Positions 34,786-47,286 of a stretch of DNA of 64,000 nt are shown here, in pieces. The stretch's first letter is position 1. Each line of letters opens with the position of its first letter. The notes beneath the pieces are model-generated. The model saw nothing but the letters and a program-made list of their open reading frames with translations, ran no database searches and was not told the DNA's origin. Source of the stretch: Caprella mutica (Eukaryota > Arthropoda > Malacostraca > Amphipoda > Caprellidae); assembly GCA_947561585.1 (NCBI GenBank), contig CANNZV010001060.1, positions 122,270 to 186,269 of the forward strand. Reading direction: 5' to 3'. Both the position numbers and the translations under genes were made by a program.

Positions 34786-35305
34786 GTCACTGTACTTTAA
34801 TATGGTAGAAAGGAGTACTGTACTTAGGGCAGTGACTGTACTTTAATATGGTAGAGAGGAGTACTGTTCTTAAGGCAGTGACTGTACTTTAATATGGTAG
34901 AGAGGAGCACTGTACTTAGGGCAGTGACTGTACTTTAATATGGTAGAGAGGAGTACTGTACTTAAGGCAGTGACTGTACTTTAATATGGTAGAGAGGAGT
35001 ACTGTACTTAGGGCAGTGACTGTACTTTAATATGGTAGAGAGGAGCACTGTACTTAGGGCAGTGACTGTACTTTAATATGGTAGAGAGGGTACTGTACTT
35101 AAGGCAGTGACTGTACTTTAATATGGTAGAGAGAAGTACTGTACTTAGGGCAGTGACTATACTTTAATATGGTAGACAGAAGTACTGTACTTAGGCAGTG
35201 GCTGTACCTTAATATGGTAGAGAGAAGTACTGTACTTAGGCAGTGACTGTACTTTAATATGGTAGAGAGGAGCATTGTACTTAAGGCAGTGACTGTACTT
35301 TAAAA
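34786..35305 (+). repeat. 46-bp minisatellite, intron 1 of RING copy 1
   Basis: About 11 units of GTGACTGTACTTTAATATGG and TAGAGAGGAGTACTGTACTT plus AGGGCA. No counterpart is seen in the shorter intron 1 of copy 2. Confidence 0.93.
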
Positions 35306-35662
35306 GGGTAGACGTAGTAAGAAATAATTATTAATAAAATCATAAATTATTACTATTTAATTATTCCTCCGTTCACCGGAATATTGTTTAAAATCCATCT
35401 GTTTATTATAATTAGATGATTTTATCTATTCAAATAAGATTTGTGATAACATTAATTAATTAATGTTATATAGTAGTATATTAATATAGTAGTAATTAAT
35501 GTAATATTAATGTAATAGGAATAAGTATAATAAATTCATCACAGAATTTTTCTATGATTTTGAGATATGACGAATTATAGAAAATGAAAAATAATTTTTT
35601 ACAGAGGATAGGTATATTTTCCCCACGTAAAAATGGTCCCAAAGAAAGAGTTTTAATAGTTA

Positions 35663-35796
35663 GGTAAGTTACGAATTGTCGGAGATTTCCCACATTTTTA
35701 AATCATATGAAGAAATATGTAATTTGACATTTTAACTTAATTGTTATTTATTGATAATCGATAACGGTGAACTGTCCGATAATTCAGATCATACCC
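35663..35796. mobile_element. Foldback MITE, GGGTAAGTT family, copy 5
   Basis: Ends AGGTAAGTTACGAATTGTCG and CCGATAATTCAGATCATACC. Imperfect arms. Confidence 0.6.
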
Positions 35797-36187
35797 TGCC
35801 AATCCAAATTACTTTCTTCCTAATTCTTAGTCCTCTGTGTGTTTGTTTGTTTGAATGTTTGTGCTGTAGTTGATAGGTGGTAAAGCACATGGCGGTTGTT
35901 CCGTTGGTAATTTGGTCATCGTTGATTTCATTATAATAGGTTAACTAAATGAGAGAAAAGAGATTACCAAAAAAAAAAAAACATCAGTGATGCTTAAATA
36001 TTAAAATTCATGAGAAAATACCTACAACCGAACTAAGTAAGGCAGATACCTATCTATCTTAATAAAGTTATACCTAGTAGTGTCTTGCCTATTATTTATA
36101 ATCCGTATATTGACCTACCTAATATTTAATCTTACTGTAGTAGAAAGTTAAAAAAAACTGGTTAAACCAAACTTCCATTTTCCAAAA

Positions 36188-36655
36188 TCAGGTCCGTAGT
36201 TACCAAACAAACTTTCATTGTCCACTATTAGGTACCTAGTTACCAAACTTTCCTTGTACACTATTAGGTACCTAGTTACCAAACTTTCCTTGTACACTAT
36301 TAGGTACCTAGTTACCAAACTTTCATTGTACACTATTAGGTACCTAGTTACCAAACTTTCATTGTACACTATTAGGTACCTAGTTACCAAACTTTCATTG
36401 TACACTATTAGGTACCTAGTTACAAAACTTTCATTGTACACTATTAGGTACCTAGTTACCAAACTTTCATTGTACACTATTAGGTACCTAGTTACCAAAC
36501 TTTCATTGTCCACTATTAGGTACCTAGTTACCAAACTTTCATTGTACACTATTAGGTACCTAGTTACCAAACTTTCATTGTACACTATTAGGTACCTAGT
36601 TACCAAACTTTCATTGTACACTATTAGGTACCAGGTAACCTAGTTCTTATTGTCC
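36188..36655 (+). repeat. 36-bp minisatellite, intron 1 of RING copy 1
   Basis: About 13 units with TTAGGTACCTAGTTACCAAA and CTTTCATTGTACACTA. Being a multiple of three, it leaves 140-155-codon frames on both strands that are not genes. Confidence 0.94.
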
Positions 36656-37277
36656 AAAATTAGGTACCTAGTTAAACCAAAAACACCTATTGTCCAAAAT
36701 TAAGAAATAGTTAAACCTATTTCTCATTGTCCAAATTAGGAAGGTACCTACCTAGTTATACTTACACCATTTTTCCTTCAGCGATAAAACAAAAAACGCA
36801 AGTGTGAACACATCTTAATGACACGCACTCTTTTCCGCGATAATAGAAATCGCAAGTGTGAAGTGGGCCTAAAGTATTAATTCTTTGCGCTATCAAAAGA
36901 AGTATCAATAATATCAATCATATTTATTGATATAAATAATGATATATATTCCTCTTCCATTGGAATTTGCACGGGTCCAACTAGTATAATATTAATATAA
37001 TGTAAATTAATGTGATTACTAATAGTGTTTATAAATTATTACAATACCAATATAATATAAATTTATAATAATGTTTTTCATCACAAAATTAACTTTTGAG
37101 ATTGTTAATTGATTGAAGCTGATAGATTGCAGTCTCTAAAATAATTTGAACTACATATTTTGGGATAACACAAGATCGTGGTTTAATTTTTCGTGCATTT
37201 CAATAATTCATTCTTACTTAATATCTGGCTAAGCTTTTCATTTCCTTACCCTAACGTTCGCACCTTATTCCCCAGGT

Positions 37278-40200
37278 ATGGCTGATGTTCAAAGCAATAA
37301 TGCCTCTTCTCAGGCAAAGGCCACATCCTCCTCAGCCAAAGTGGAAAAACCGGACGAATGTTTCGTTTGCGGGAAGCAGTTAGGTGCATCAGATCACGTA
37401 CAGAGACTTCCCTGTAACCACAAGTCTTGCATAAACTGCATGTCTCACCAAGAGGCTCAAAAACTACATGCTAAAGAACCCATGTGAGTAATTTGGACAA
37501 ACAATTTAATTATAAAGTATAGTAAATATCAGAGTAAACTAATGTGACATCATTTTTCAGATCTTGTAGCAAGTGCAAGCAACATGTTTCGACCTTAGAA
37601 ATGTCTGTGCGCTCAAGAACACTTTTGGAGAATGACTTGACTGACCAGAAATTATTCGCTTATGCCCTCATCGTACTCTGCATTTTGTGGTATCTCAATC
37701 ATTCAAAATCATGGATACTTCTCCCCACCCTCTGTCTCTTGATTTCCAAGCTTCCGGCCTCGGTTTGGAGAAGATTGAGTAACTGTTTCAGGTAATATTA
37801 ATAGTTTCATTCATTATACATTTCCCAAAAAGCTAACTAATTATAATTTAGCAGACTAATTCATAGTTTTTTTCAGAGAATTTATGGAAAAAGCGAGTGA
37901 CTTCATATTCACAGTTCGGATGAAAATAGAGGATTGTGTTAGGTTAGGCTTACAGTTCAAATCTCTATTCATTTAAAAATAAACCCATTGGCAGGCTAAT
38001 TCGTTGTTTTCACTTTTGCAGAAAGATAAAGGAAGGAAGGAATAATGATCCTACATTTGGGAAATTATTGAAGGATGCACTTGCAGAATTTAACTATGCA
38101 TATATGGGCAACATCTCCATCTTCATGGTTTTCTTTTACTTACCAAGCGACAAAGTGAGTTCTGGTGAATAATATATTCTATTAAAGATTGAACGCTTTC
38201 GGTGATGGATTCTTCAATATCTGTACAAATTATTAAAATCTGAATCGAACTAATTCTTATCCAAATCTTAATTCTCAGCAAACAATTCAATTCTATTTAC
38301 AAACTAAGATGCTTCTCCTGAATAATTTCAAAATGTAGAATAGACATTTGCTCCACCGAACGCGTCATTTTATACCATTCGTTTCTATTCACATTTCTTT
38401 ATGGTTTCTCACTAATTAATATTTTCAATTTTTCAGTATAATTCGAACTATATTCATGAGGATCTCTATAAATGCCAGCTAATCTACCAAATGATACGAT
38501 GGCCCATCGCTCCAGTTTGTTCTATCATGATCAATCTTTGCCTGGGATATTTTGGTCTCATAGCTGAAGACAAACGGTAAGTTTTACCAGCTAGGCAGTG
38601 GTGCCATGACGGTAGTTTTTCACGAGCCTAACCTGAAAATTATTGAGAGCAGTGGTTTGAAATCTTAAAATGAATAAACTGATAATATTTTAAGAGAGCA
38701 GTGGTTAAATGAAAGTCTGGTAAATGAACTAAACAGTATATTGACACAACCTAAATAGTATACAGAAACTGGGAAAACGGAATAACTACAGAGGTGAAAA
38801 GTTCACCACCTCTCTGCACAACAGCGTGTTGTCAACTAAACAAAAGAATGCGACTATGTGAATAACCGAAATCATAAATGGATAAAATGATAATTTCCTT
38901 TCAATGTGTAATATATCAATCTACTAATAAGTACCAAAAATAATCAACACTCCTTCTCACATTGTAAGGAATTTATCCCTTGACAACATACCAAGCATCT
39001 TCCTCAGGAAACAAAATTTATCTGCTGACAAGCTCTTAGTAAAAATGTCAGCTAACATCTTATCTGTAGGACAATATTTCAAAAGAATTTCATTATTAAT
39101 AACAGCATTACGAACAAAGTGGTATTTTATATCTATGTGCTTAGTCCTAGGATGATGCGTTGGATTATTACTAATACTTATGGCAGCTTGGTTGTCCTCG
39201 AATATTACAACTGGCTCTTTTACTTTAACACTCATTTCTTTAAGTAATCTAGACAACCAAATTGCCTCTTGTGTAGCACTAGCAAGAGCAACATATTCTG
39301 CTTCTGCAGTTGAGAGTGCAACACAATTTTGTTTACTAGAACGCCAAGAAATGACACCACCACTGAACTGAAAACAATAACCTGATGTCGATTTCCTGTC
39401 GCTATGATCTCCAGCCCAGTCTGAATCAGAGAAACCTCTGCAATCGCTAGAGTTAGTCTTTGAATACATAATTCCAAGATCAATAGTTCCATTTAAGTAA
39501 CGCAAAATTCGTTTGACAGCACACCAATGTTGCTCTGTAGGATTTGAGCAAAAACGAGCAACTTGATTTACAGCATAAGTCAGATCTGGTCTGGTTCTCA
39601 TAGAAATATACAACAAACTACCTACGGCTGACTGATACAAAGTTTTGTCACATAGATTTGAGTTTTCATTTGCCTTTTCTAACTTAATATTTGGTTCCAT
39701 AGGCGTCTGAACGGGTTTAGAATTTTCAAAATTGAATCTCTTTAGAAGAGAACTAGCATAAGTAGTTTGATTTATGAACAGTTTTTCTTTATTTTGAATC
39801 ACATTTACACCTAAGAAATAATTCAATTTACCTAGATCCTTCATTTTATATTTGTTAGAGAAAGCAGCTTTGATTTGAGCAACTCTAGTGTGTGACTTTG
39901 AAGCAATAATGAGATCATCTACATATACAGCAATGACACTTATGTCATTTTCAACTGAGCAAGTATAAATACATGAATCACCAGATGATTGTGCAAATCC
40001 AAGCTCTTTCAAAAATGTGTCCAAGGATCCATTCCAGCAACGAGGACTTTGCTTCAGACCATACAAACTTTTATTTAATTTTAGAACACAGTCCTCTTTG
40101 CCTGGAATAACAAATCCTTCAGGTTGAGACAAATAAATTTCTTCAGTTAAATCTCCATTCAAGAATGCAGATGTAACATCCATATGATGTAATTCTAAAT

Positions 40201-43200
40201 CATATTCCATAGCTACTGAAAATAATGTTCTGAGTGATTCAAAACGAACTACTGGTGCAAATGTTTCATCATAATCTAATCCTGATCTTTGGGCAAATCC
40301 TTTTGCAACTAAACGAGCTTTAAAACGTTCTACGTTTCCATTTGCATCAATTTTTCGCTTATACACCCATTTTGAATCAATTGGCTTACAATTTTGAGGT
40401 AACTTTACTAAAGTCCAAACATTATTTTCTTTGATTGAATCAATTTCGTTTTGCATTGCTATTTTCCATTTACCTGAATCTTTTGATTTCATTGCATCAC
40501 AAAAATTTAAGGGTTCATCTTTTTTATCATCACAAGCCAAGTAAGTCCAATCACCATACCTATCAGGTTCACGTCTATTCCTCAATGATCGTCTCAATTG
40601 AAAATTTTCATCATCATTTACATTTAGTTCTTCTGAATCTACTTGATCATTGTCGTCCGACATGTATGGTAATTGAATTGATGAATCAAGACTGGATGCA
40701 TTTCTCTCCTTCTCAACAGAAGATCGTTGAGACTCATTGAAGACCATGTCTCTACTGATAACAATTTTCTTACGCTCCAAATCATAGACTCTGTAAGCTT
40801 TACTTTGACTACTGTAACCAAGAAAAATGCATCGTCTAACCTTAGGATCTAATTTTGAGCGCTCATCTCCCGGAATATGAGGGTAGCATACACAGCCAAA
40901 AACTCTCAAATGTTTTATACTTGGCTTACGACCAAACGAAGCCTCATATGGGGTATTACTCTTAAGTGCAACAGTTGGACTTCTATTTCGTATATAAACA
41001 GCTGTTGAGACAGCTTCAGCCCAAAAAGACTTATCTAGTTTAGCATCAGATAACATACATCTAGTAGCTTCAATTAATGTCCTATTTAGTCTCTCTGCAA
41101 CACCGTTTTGTTCAGGTGTTTTTGGAACAGTTTTTTCGTGTTTGATACCCTCATTTCTGAGAAACGATTCAAATTCATTTGACGTATACTCGCCACCATT
41201 ATCTGATCTTAGAATTTTAATCTTTTTGCTAAATTGATTTTCAACTGATGCTTTAAACTCTTTAAATTTATCAAAAGCCTCACTCTTAGCTTTAAGAATA
41301 TAGCACCAAACATAGCGAGTACAATCATCAATAAAAGTAATGATATAATTACCTCCTCCTATTGAGGATGGAGTGATTTTACCACACAGATCAGTATGAA
41401 TTAGCTCAAGAGGTTTTGTCGTTCTATGATTAGCCAATTTAGGAAATGGTTTTCTAGACGCTTTACCTTCAACACAGTTTTCACAGAAGAAATCATTTCT
41501 ATTTAAATTAGTTACCTTTAAATCAAGTCCTCTGACTAAGTTATCATTAATCAATTTCTTCAAATTATCAAAACCAACATGCGCTAACCTCTTGTGCCAA
41601 AGCATTGTCTGATCGTCAACATTGGAAACAACATTTGCATTATCATAAGAACCAATATTCGAAGAACAAAGATAATACAAATTTTCTACCTTAACTCCTA
41701 AAGCGAGTAAAGAATTGTTATGATAGACCTCACAAGCTGTATCTTTAAATTTCACTTGTTTACCATTTTCAGTTAATCTAGAAATACTTAATAAATTTGT
41801 TTTTAATTCAGGCACATAAAGCACATTAGAAATAACACATTTCTTACTTATATTGTTTGGAAATTTTAAAATCACTTGAACTTCACCAACAGCAACTGCT
41901 TCCAAGGGCCTTCCATCACCAACGATGACGCCTGTAGATGTTTTTAAGTTGTCCATCTTGATGAATAGCTCCTTTTGATAGGTCATATGCTGGGTGGCTC
42001 CTGAATCCATAATCCAGGACTTTGAGAGACTTTCAACAGGTGTAGATAAAGCACTGGCATATAATGTTACCTGCTCTTCATTTTTCTCCTTATTCAGCTC
42101 AACAGTGTTTGCTTTGTTAGATTTAGCAAGCCAAACACGGCAGTTACGTTTAGTGTGGCCTATTTTTCCACATTCATAACATTTCACATTATTCTTCTTG
42201 AATCCAGTGTGAGAATTATTCTTAGAAGTTAGAGCATGGGCTTTGTCGTCTTTCACCTGCAACTTACTTTCCTCGTGTAGAAGTCGCTCTGTAACTGTTT
42301 CCCACGATGGAACATTATCCGTGGCTTCTAATGCCGTAACTAATGTAGAAAAAGAATCTGGTAAAGATGCTAACACGTTAATAACGCGATCTTCTTCTTC
42401 AACTGCATCTCCCACTACTGCCAACTCATCAAATAGTTCAGTAAATTTCTTGAGGTGCAACTGCATACTGTCACCAGGTTTCAATTTCATGGAATATAAC
42501 TGACGCCGCAAACGTAGCTTATTAGCCCACGTTTTCCGTTGAAACGTACCTTGTAATTTATTCCACACATCAGCGGGATCATCTGGATCACCCAAGAGAT
42601 ATAGCAATTTTGGTTCAACAGCAAGTACTATAGTTGCTAAAGCTTTATCTCTACGCTTAACATATTTTTTTATAATCAGTTGAATCAGGATCATCTGGGA
42701 CATCTTCAGTACAAGTTACAATTGAATAAAGGTCCTCCCTCATCAGCGCCATTTTAAGTTGTACCTTCCATGTGGCATAGTTGCTTTCATTAAGCGGAAC
42801 AATAACATGTTTCGGGTCCATTGTGAACAATCACAATAACTGCAGATTCACAAACAAATTGTTTGTGTGAACAATCTACCAATTGCGTAGTGTATAGCCG
42901 CACTCAGGCTTCAACACCGTACAAACGAACACACGTTTGTCCTCGCTGACCTTGAAACGCAGTAACTGCCCACACAGTAACACTGTCACGTAGGCACAAA
43001 ATCACTGAAAATTTAATTCATTTAACCAGGGCGATTTCTGGGCCCATAACCACTGATAATATTTTAAGAGAGCAGTGGTTAAATGAAAGTCTGGTAAATG
43101 AACTAAACAGTATATTGACACAACCTAAATAGTATACAGAAACTGGGAAAACGGAATAACTACAGAGGTGAAAAGTTCACCACCTCTCTGCACAACAGCG

Positions 43201-43731
43201 TGTTGTCAACTAAACAAAAGAATGCGACTATGTGAATAACCGAAATCATAAATGGATAAAATGATAATTTCCTTTCAATGTGTAATATATCAATCTACTA
43301 ATAAGTACCAAAAATAATCAACATAAACTACATTAAAAGGCCACTTTAATAATAAAAAGAAAAATGTATTAATTCATAAAATAGTCGAAGAGTCCATGAA
43401 TCAAAAATAGTTCACTATGAACCATCGTCTGATTCATAGGCTCACAGTGGACAACTTTAGGAAACCCTGATGCTGCCAAGAAAATTTAGCTGTACAAAGA
43501 CACTATAACAGTACTAGGAATGTATGTGTTTTAATAAGTCATGATAGGTCAGACATAACTTTTAATGGGTCAGATTCTAGTCTCTCATATCACCTATATT
43601 TTTCTCCCTTCAGGTTGAAGAAGAACGATTACTTGAAGATGATAGACAGGTTCTCGTTCTTACCATTTTCAGCATCTTTAGGAATGATTGCGGTATTTTT
43701 ATGGTTTGAAATTCGTTTTTTGCTTATTTGA
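37278..43731 (+). CDS. RING-finger multi-pass membrane protein, copy 1 (297 aa)
   Basis: Probable membrane-bound E3 ubiquitin ligase. Coding exons: 37278-37483, 37561-37791, 37877-37942, 38022-38154, 38437-38576, 43614-43731 (TGA); 894 bases, all phases consistent. The ATG exon opens at 37276 after a clean acceptor and follows noncoding exon 1. Residues about 31-77 form a C3HC4 RING: CFVCGKQ, LPCNHKSCINC, then CSKC after the first coding junction. Hydrophobic segments follow in exon 3 (AYALIVLCILWYL and WILLPTLCLLI), exon 5 (ISIFMVFFYL), exon 6 (IAPVCSIMINLCLGYFGLI) and the last exon (LGMIAVFLWFEIRFLLI), so about five membrane spans. Exon numbers count the noncoding exon as 1. The last intron (38577-43613) is interrupted by an antisense Copia element, but the splice sites are intact. 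Paired with the inverted copy at 49656-51596. Family name not recognised. Confidence 0.85.
38679..43323 (-). mobile_element. Copia-type LTR retrotransposon, young insertion
   Basis: The complete element lies antisense in the last intron of RING copy 1. LTRs are 38679-38949 and 43054-43323, apparently identical apart from one extra G at 38700-38701. On the element strand the LTR begins TGTTGATTATT and ends CA. The 5-bp target duplication is TAAAC (38674-38678 and 43324-43328). Next to the 5' LTR (right side) lies GGTTATGGGCCCAG, complementary to the anticodon arm of initiator tRNA-Met, the internal primer site known for Drosophila copia. A purine tract (GAGAAGGAG) abuts the 3' LTR. LTR identity and structure imply recent insertion. 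Confidence 0.95.
38957..42821 (-). pseudogene. Copia gag-pol, one frameshift near the N-terminus
   Basis: A 1,248-codon frame (38957-42703) encodes in order: copia gag, a CCHC zinc knuckle (CYECGKIGHTKRNC, near 42150), protease (DSGATQHM, near 42000), GAG-pre-integrase His/Cys region, integrase (SDNGGEY, PEQNGVAERLNR), reverse transcriptase (YVDDLII, near 39915) and RNase H (DSDWAGD...KSTSGY). The natural start is probably the ATG at 42821-42819: about 50 codons from there are open and gag-like but lie in another frame. A run of seven T (plus strand 42665-42671) is where the frames part. One base in this homopolymer separates a disrupted gag from an intact polyprotein, so it may be a true mutation or a sequencing error. 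Everything downstream is uninterrupted. It belongs to the retrotransposon and has no role in the host RING gene. Confidence 0.88.
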
Positions 43732-44390
43732 ATTGTAAGGATATAATGCTTTTAAATGAACTCATTCTTTTCATTGAATTAAAGTGAGAATTAGTTATGT
43801 TCTTTTATTGTCCTCAAACAAAAAAAAGTGATATTATTTCAAAATAATTCACAATAATGTTTATTTCCTAATTGAATATTTAGAGAGTTGGTAATTAAAA
43901 TTCAAATATAATGACATATTAAAGAAGTATAACATCAGCTACAGGTGTAATCATGTCACAGGTATAAATTGGCGGAATCCGGAAAAATTCCCCCGTAGGA
44001 AATAATCCCTTGTGGAAAATATCCCCCCAGAAAACATCTTTGAGTCTAATTTTTCTATTGATAGCTATATTCATCCGAAGTTTAATTCCTATATAGGGAT
44101 TATGTATAATTTAAATCATGCTTATCGCCTAATGAGAAACATCAAATAGAGAGTAGAAGATAAAGAGTAGAGGTAATATTTAAATAAGTTACATTTTGGA
44201 TATAATATTATATGAGATTTTTCCTTCATATGTTTTTGTTCAATACTTCATTTGTTAAATTCAGTATATTTCTTCATCATCCATTCAAATGGTAATACAT
44301 ATTAATTAACTGAATGGCATCGTTTGAACATCTTTGTGCCTTATTTGTCTATTGATAGTTATACAGTATATCACGATTTTTTAACCATTT
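43732..44390. other. 3' flank of RING copy 1
   Basis: The first roughly 200 bp resemble the 3' flank of copy 2 (shared TTTATTGTCCTCAAACAA and AATATTTAGAGAG), so the inverted duplication reaches beyond the stop codons. A C-rich patch with TCCCCC repeats follows at 43980-44035. No gene seen. Confidence 0.5.
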
Positions 44391-44398
44391 ATCATCAG

Positions 44399-45424
44399 TA
44401 GAGCCCGGACAAATGCCATAAAGTCCTAAAATGCCATAAAAGCCATAAAATGCCATAAAGTCAATAAATGCAATAGAGTCAATTAATGCCATAAAGTCCT
44501 TAAAATGCCATAAATGCCATAAAGTCCTAAAATATCATAAACTCGTAAAATGACGCAAAGTCTTATTTTGGGCTTTTTATATTATTAAATAATTTGGTAA
44601 GTCGGTAAAAGTTGATGGGTTATTTTGACAAATTTATCGAACGTTATAATTCAATTAAAATCTGTAGTTATTAAACAAATAAACTACTTATATTACTTCA
44701 AGAATTAGTATAGTCACCACTGTATCTAGTTTTCTGTGATTTTGCATCAATTTTTTAGCACAGCCTCTGCCATGCATAAAATAGTGAATAATAAACTATT
44801 CAAAGAGAGATATATGTAGAATCGACTATCTATCTTAGACTATCTAGGGATATTTGTAATATTTACTATAGAAAAACTGCCAGGCAACAAAAATTGTGTT
44901 ATGTCTTTGTTGTTGTTTTTGCTGTACAACAGTTTCAGAGTATCTTAATTGGTCTAATTATCTAATGTATGATTTCTTTAATCTGAGGTTGTCTACTACG
45001 AAGGTTTGCTATAAATACAAATTTCGAATTTAATATTGGAATTAGTTTCATTTAATGAATTTCAATTTACCTAACTTTTTTTATAATACTTTTAGGTTAA
45101 ATTTGAATAAATATACTATAAACTAGATTCATTGAATTTTTAAGGGATGAATTGTTTATTTGTTTTCACTATTTTTTTCATTTAAACGGACTAAAAACTG
45201 TCAATTTTATATTTCAAAATGCTAATTTATTCGTTGTAAATACCCATTTATTAATCCTAAAAGTGTATGCATAAGACCTAAAATGCTGTATTTAGGTCCT
45301 AAAATGCCTTGATAGGTCCTAAAATGCCATTTTTTAGGTCCTAAAATGCCTCTTTTTAGGTCCTAAATTGCCTTTTTTAGGTCCTAAAATGCCTTTTTTA
45401 TAGGTCCTAAAAGTCCGGGCTCTA
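44399..45424 (+). mobile_element. Non-autonomous hAT element A
   Basis: Perfect 8-bp target duplication ATCATCAG (44391-44398 and 45425-45432) with inverted ends TAGAGCCCGGAC / GTCCGGGCTCTA. Subterminal arrays of CATAAAGTCCTAAAATGC on one side and TAGGTCCTAAAATGCC on the other. No transposase. Confidence 0.9.
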
Positions 45425-45432
45425 ATCATCAG

Positions 45433-46260
45433 TCTATATGTAGTTCAATAGTTGACTAGATTCATTCTCCTGTGTATACATAATATATATATATATATAT
45501 ATATGTTTGTTATCTCTATGTATAGTTAAATATATGTCACAATTACCTAACGTTATAGATGGCAGTAATATAATTTTATATCAGTTAAATCTTCTACATC
45601 AGTCTTTTGTAATGAAACAATCATCTCAAGAATTTCACTAAGGACAACTAAGTGCTGGTAAAACTCCTCTGAAGAATCGCGAACAATAACATTTTTTTTG
45701 ATTAGACTGCGCAGTATTGCAGAAAAATGTTACGAATATAGTTCTACTTTAGACTACAACAAGGCGTTACACATTATATAGCCACAGTCTAAAAAGTTAT
45801 TTTCATATTCAAATTGTTGTAATTTGATACTATAATTAAGTGCATGCTTTTCTTCCTGATATTGTCTTTTTCCTCTTTTGTCGGTATTATAGGAAAGCTA
45901 CGGATGAAAATAAAGATTACATATTCTATTTTTGACGTGGATTTCTTCCCGAGGGGGTATTTATTCCAAGAACCCAAATTGTCATATTCATTCTTTAGAT
46001 TTGAATATATACTTGCTGATGAACTACATCCAAAAACTATCTTGAATTGATAAATAAGGATGACAAGAAAGAAATGATAGAAAAAAGTTATTTTCAAACA
46101 TTTAAAATAATATGTAATTGCCATTTTTCATTTTTTTGTATCATATTTTATAAAGTGAATAAACCTGTTACTACCAAAGAATGAATTGCACATATTTCTT
46201 ATACTTTTATGATAATAAATTGAAAAAATCCCCCCTGTAAAAAAAAAACTGAAATGCAAT
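45433..46260. other. Spacer between the two hAT elements
   Basis: AT-rich DNA with a (TA)n microsatellite at about 45482-45504. A 111-codon minus-strand frame and an overlapping 68-codon plus-strand frame are present near 45790-46120, without recognisable features. Confidence 0.4.
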
Positions 46261-46268
46261 CTTATAAC

Positions 46269-47272
46269 AAGAGCCCGGACTTTTAGGACCTATAAAAATG
46301 TCATTTTAGGACATAAAAAAAGGTATTTATAGACCTCAAAGAAGGCAGATTAGGAGCTAAAAAATGGCATTTTAGGACCTAAAAATGGGATTTTAGGACT
46401 TATACATACACTTTTAGGATTAATAAATAGGTATTTGCAACGAATAAATTAGCATTTTGGAATATAAAATCATCAGTTTTTAATCCGTTTAAATAAAAAA
46501 ATGGTGAAAACAAATAAACAATTCATTCCTTAAATATTCAATGAATCTAGTTTATAGTATATTTATTTAAATTTAACCTAAAAGTGTTATAAAAAAGGTT
46601 AGGTAAAATGAAATTCATGAAATGTAACTAATTCCAATATTAAATTCGAAATCTTTATTTACAGTAAACCCTCGTTGAAGACAACCGCAGACTAAACAAA
46701 CCATATATTAGATAATTAGACCAATTAAGATATTCTGAAACTGTTACATATTCTGAAACCACTTACAAGACAAAACACAATTTTTGTCATTTGAACCTGA
46801 CAGTTTTTCTATTGTAAATATTACAAATATTACTAGGATCTACATATATCTCTCATTGAATAGTTTATTATTTTGATTATTCACAATTTTATTTTTCTAT
46901 TAATGGCAGAGTCTATGGTAAAAAAATGATGTGAAGAGTTACAGAAAACTAGATACAGTGGTGACTTTGCTAATTCTTGAAGTGATAGGAGTAGTTTATT
47001 TATATAATAATTCAGACAGATTTTGATTTAATTATAACGTTCTATAAATTTGCCAATATAACCCATCAACTGTACTGACTTACCAAATTATCAAATAGTA
47101 TAAAAAGCCCAAAATGAGACTTATCATCATTTTAGGAATTTATGATAATCTAGGACTTTATGGCATTTTAAGGACTTTATGGCATTTTAGGACTTTATGG
47201 CATTTATTGACTTTATGGCACTTTATGGCTTTTATGGCACTTTAGGACTTTATGGCATTTGTCCGGGCTCTA
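46269..47272 (-). mobile_element. Non-autonomous hAT element B, inverted relative to A
   Basis: Perfect 8-bp target duplication CTTATAAC (46261-46268 and 47273-47280). Ends AAGAGCCCGGAC / GTCCGGGCTCTA. It is the reverse complement of element A over its whole length at roughly 85-90% identity; the distinct target duplications prove two independent insertions. Confidence 0.9.
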
Positions 47273-47286
47273 CTTATAACAAATTA

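Noticed and set aside
36148..36643. 141- and 157-codon frames on both strands
   Set aside because: Translations of the 36-bp array; no non-repetitive sequence.
45789..46124. 111-codon minus-strand frame between the hAT elements
   Set aside because: AT-rich, overlaps another frame on the opposite strand, no recognisable features; support too weak.
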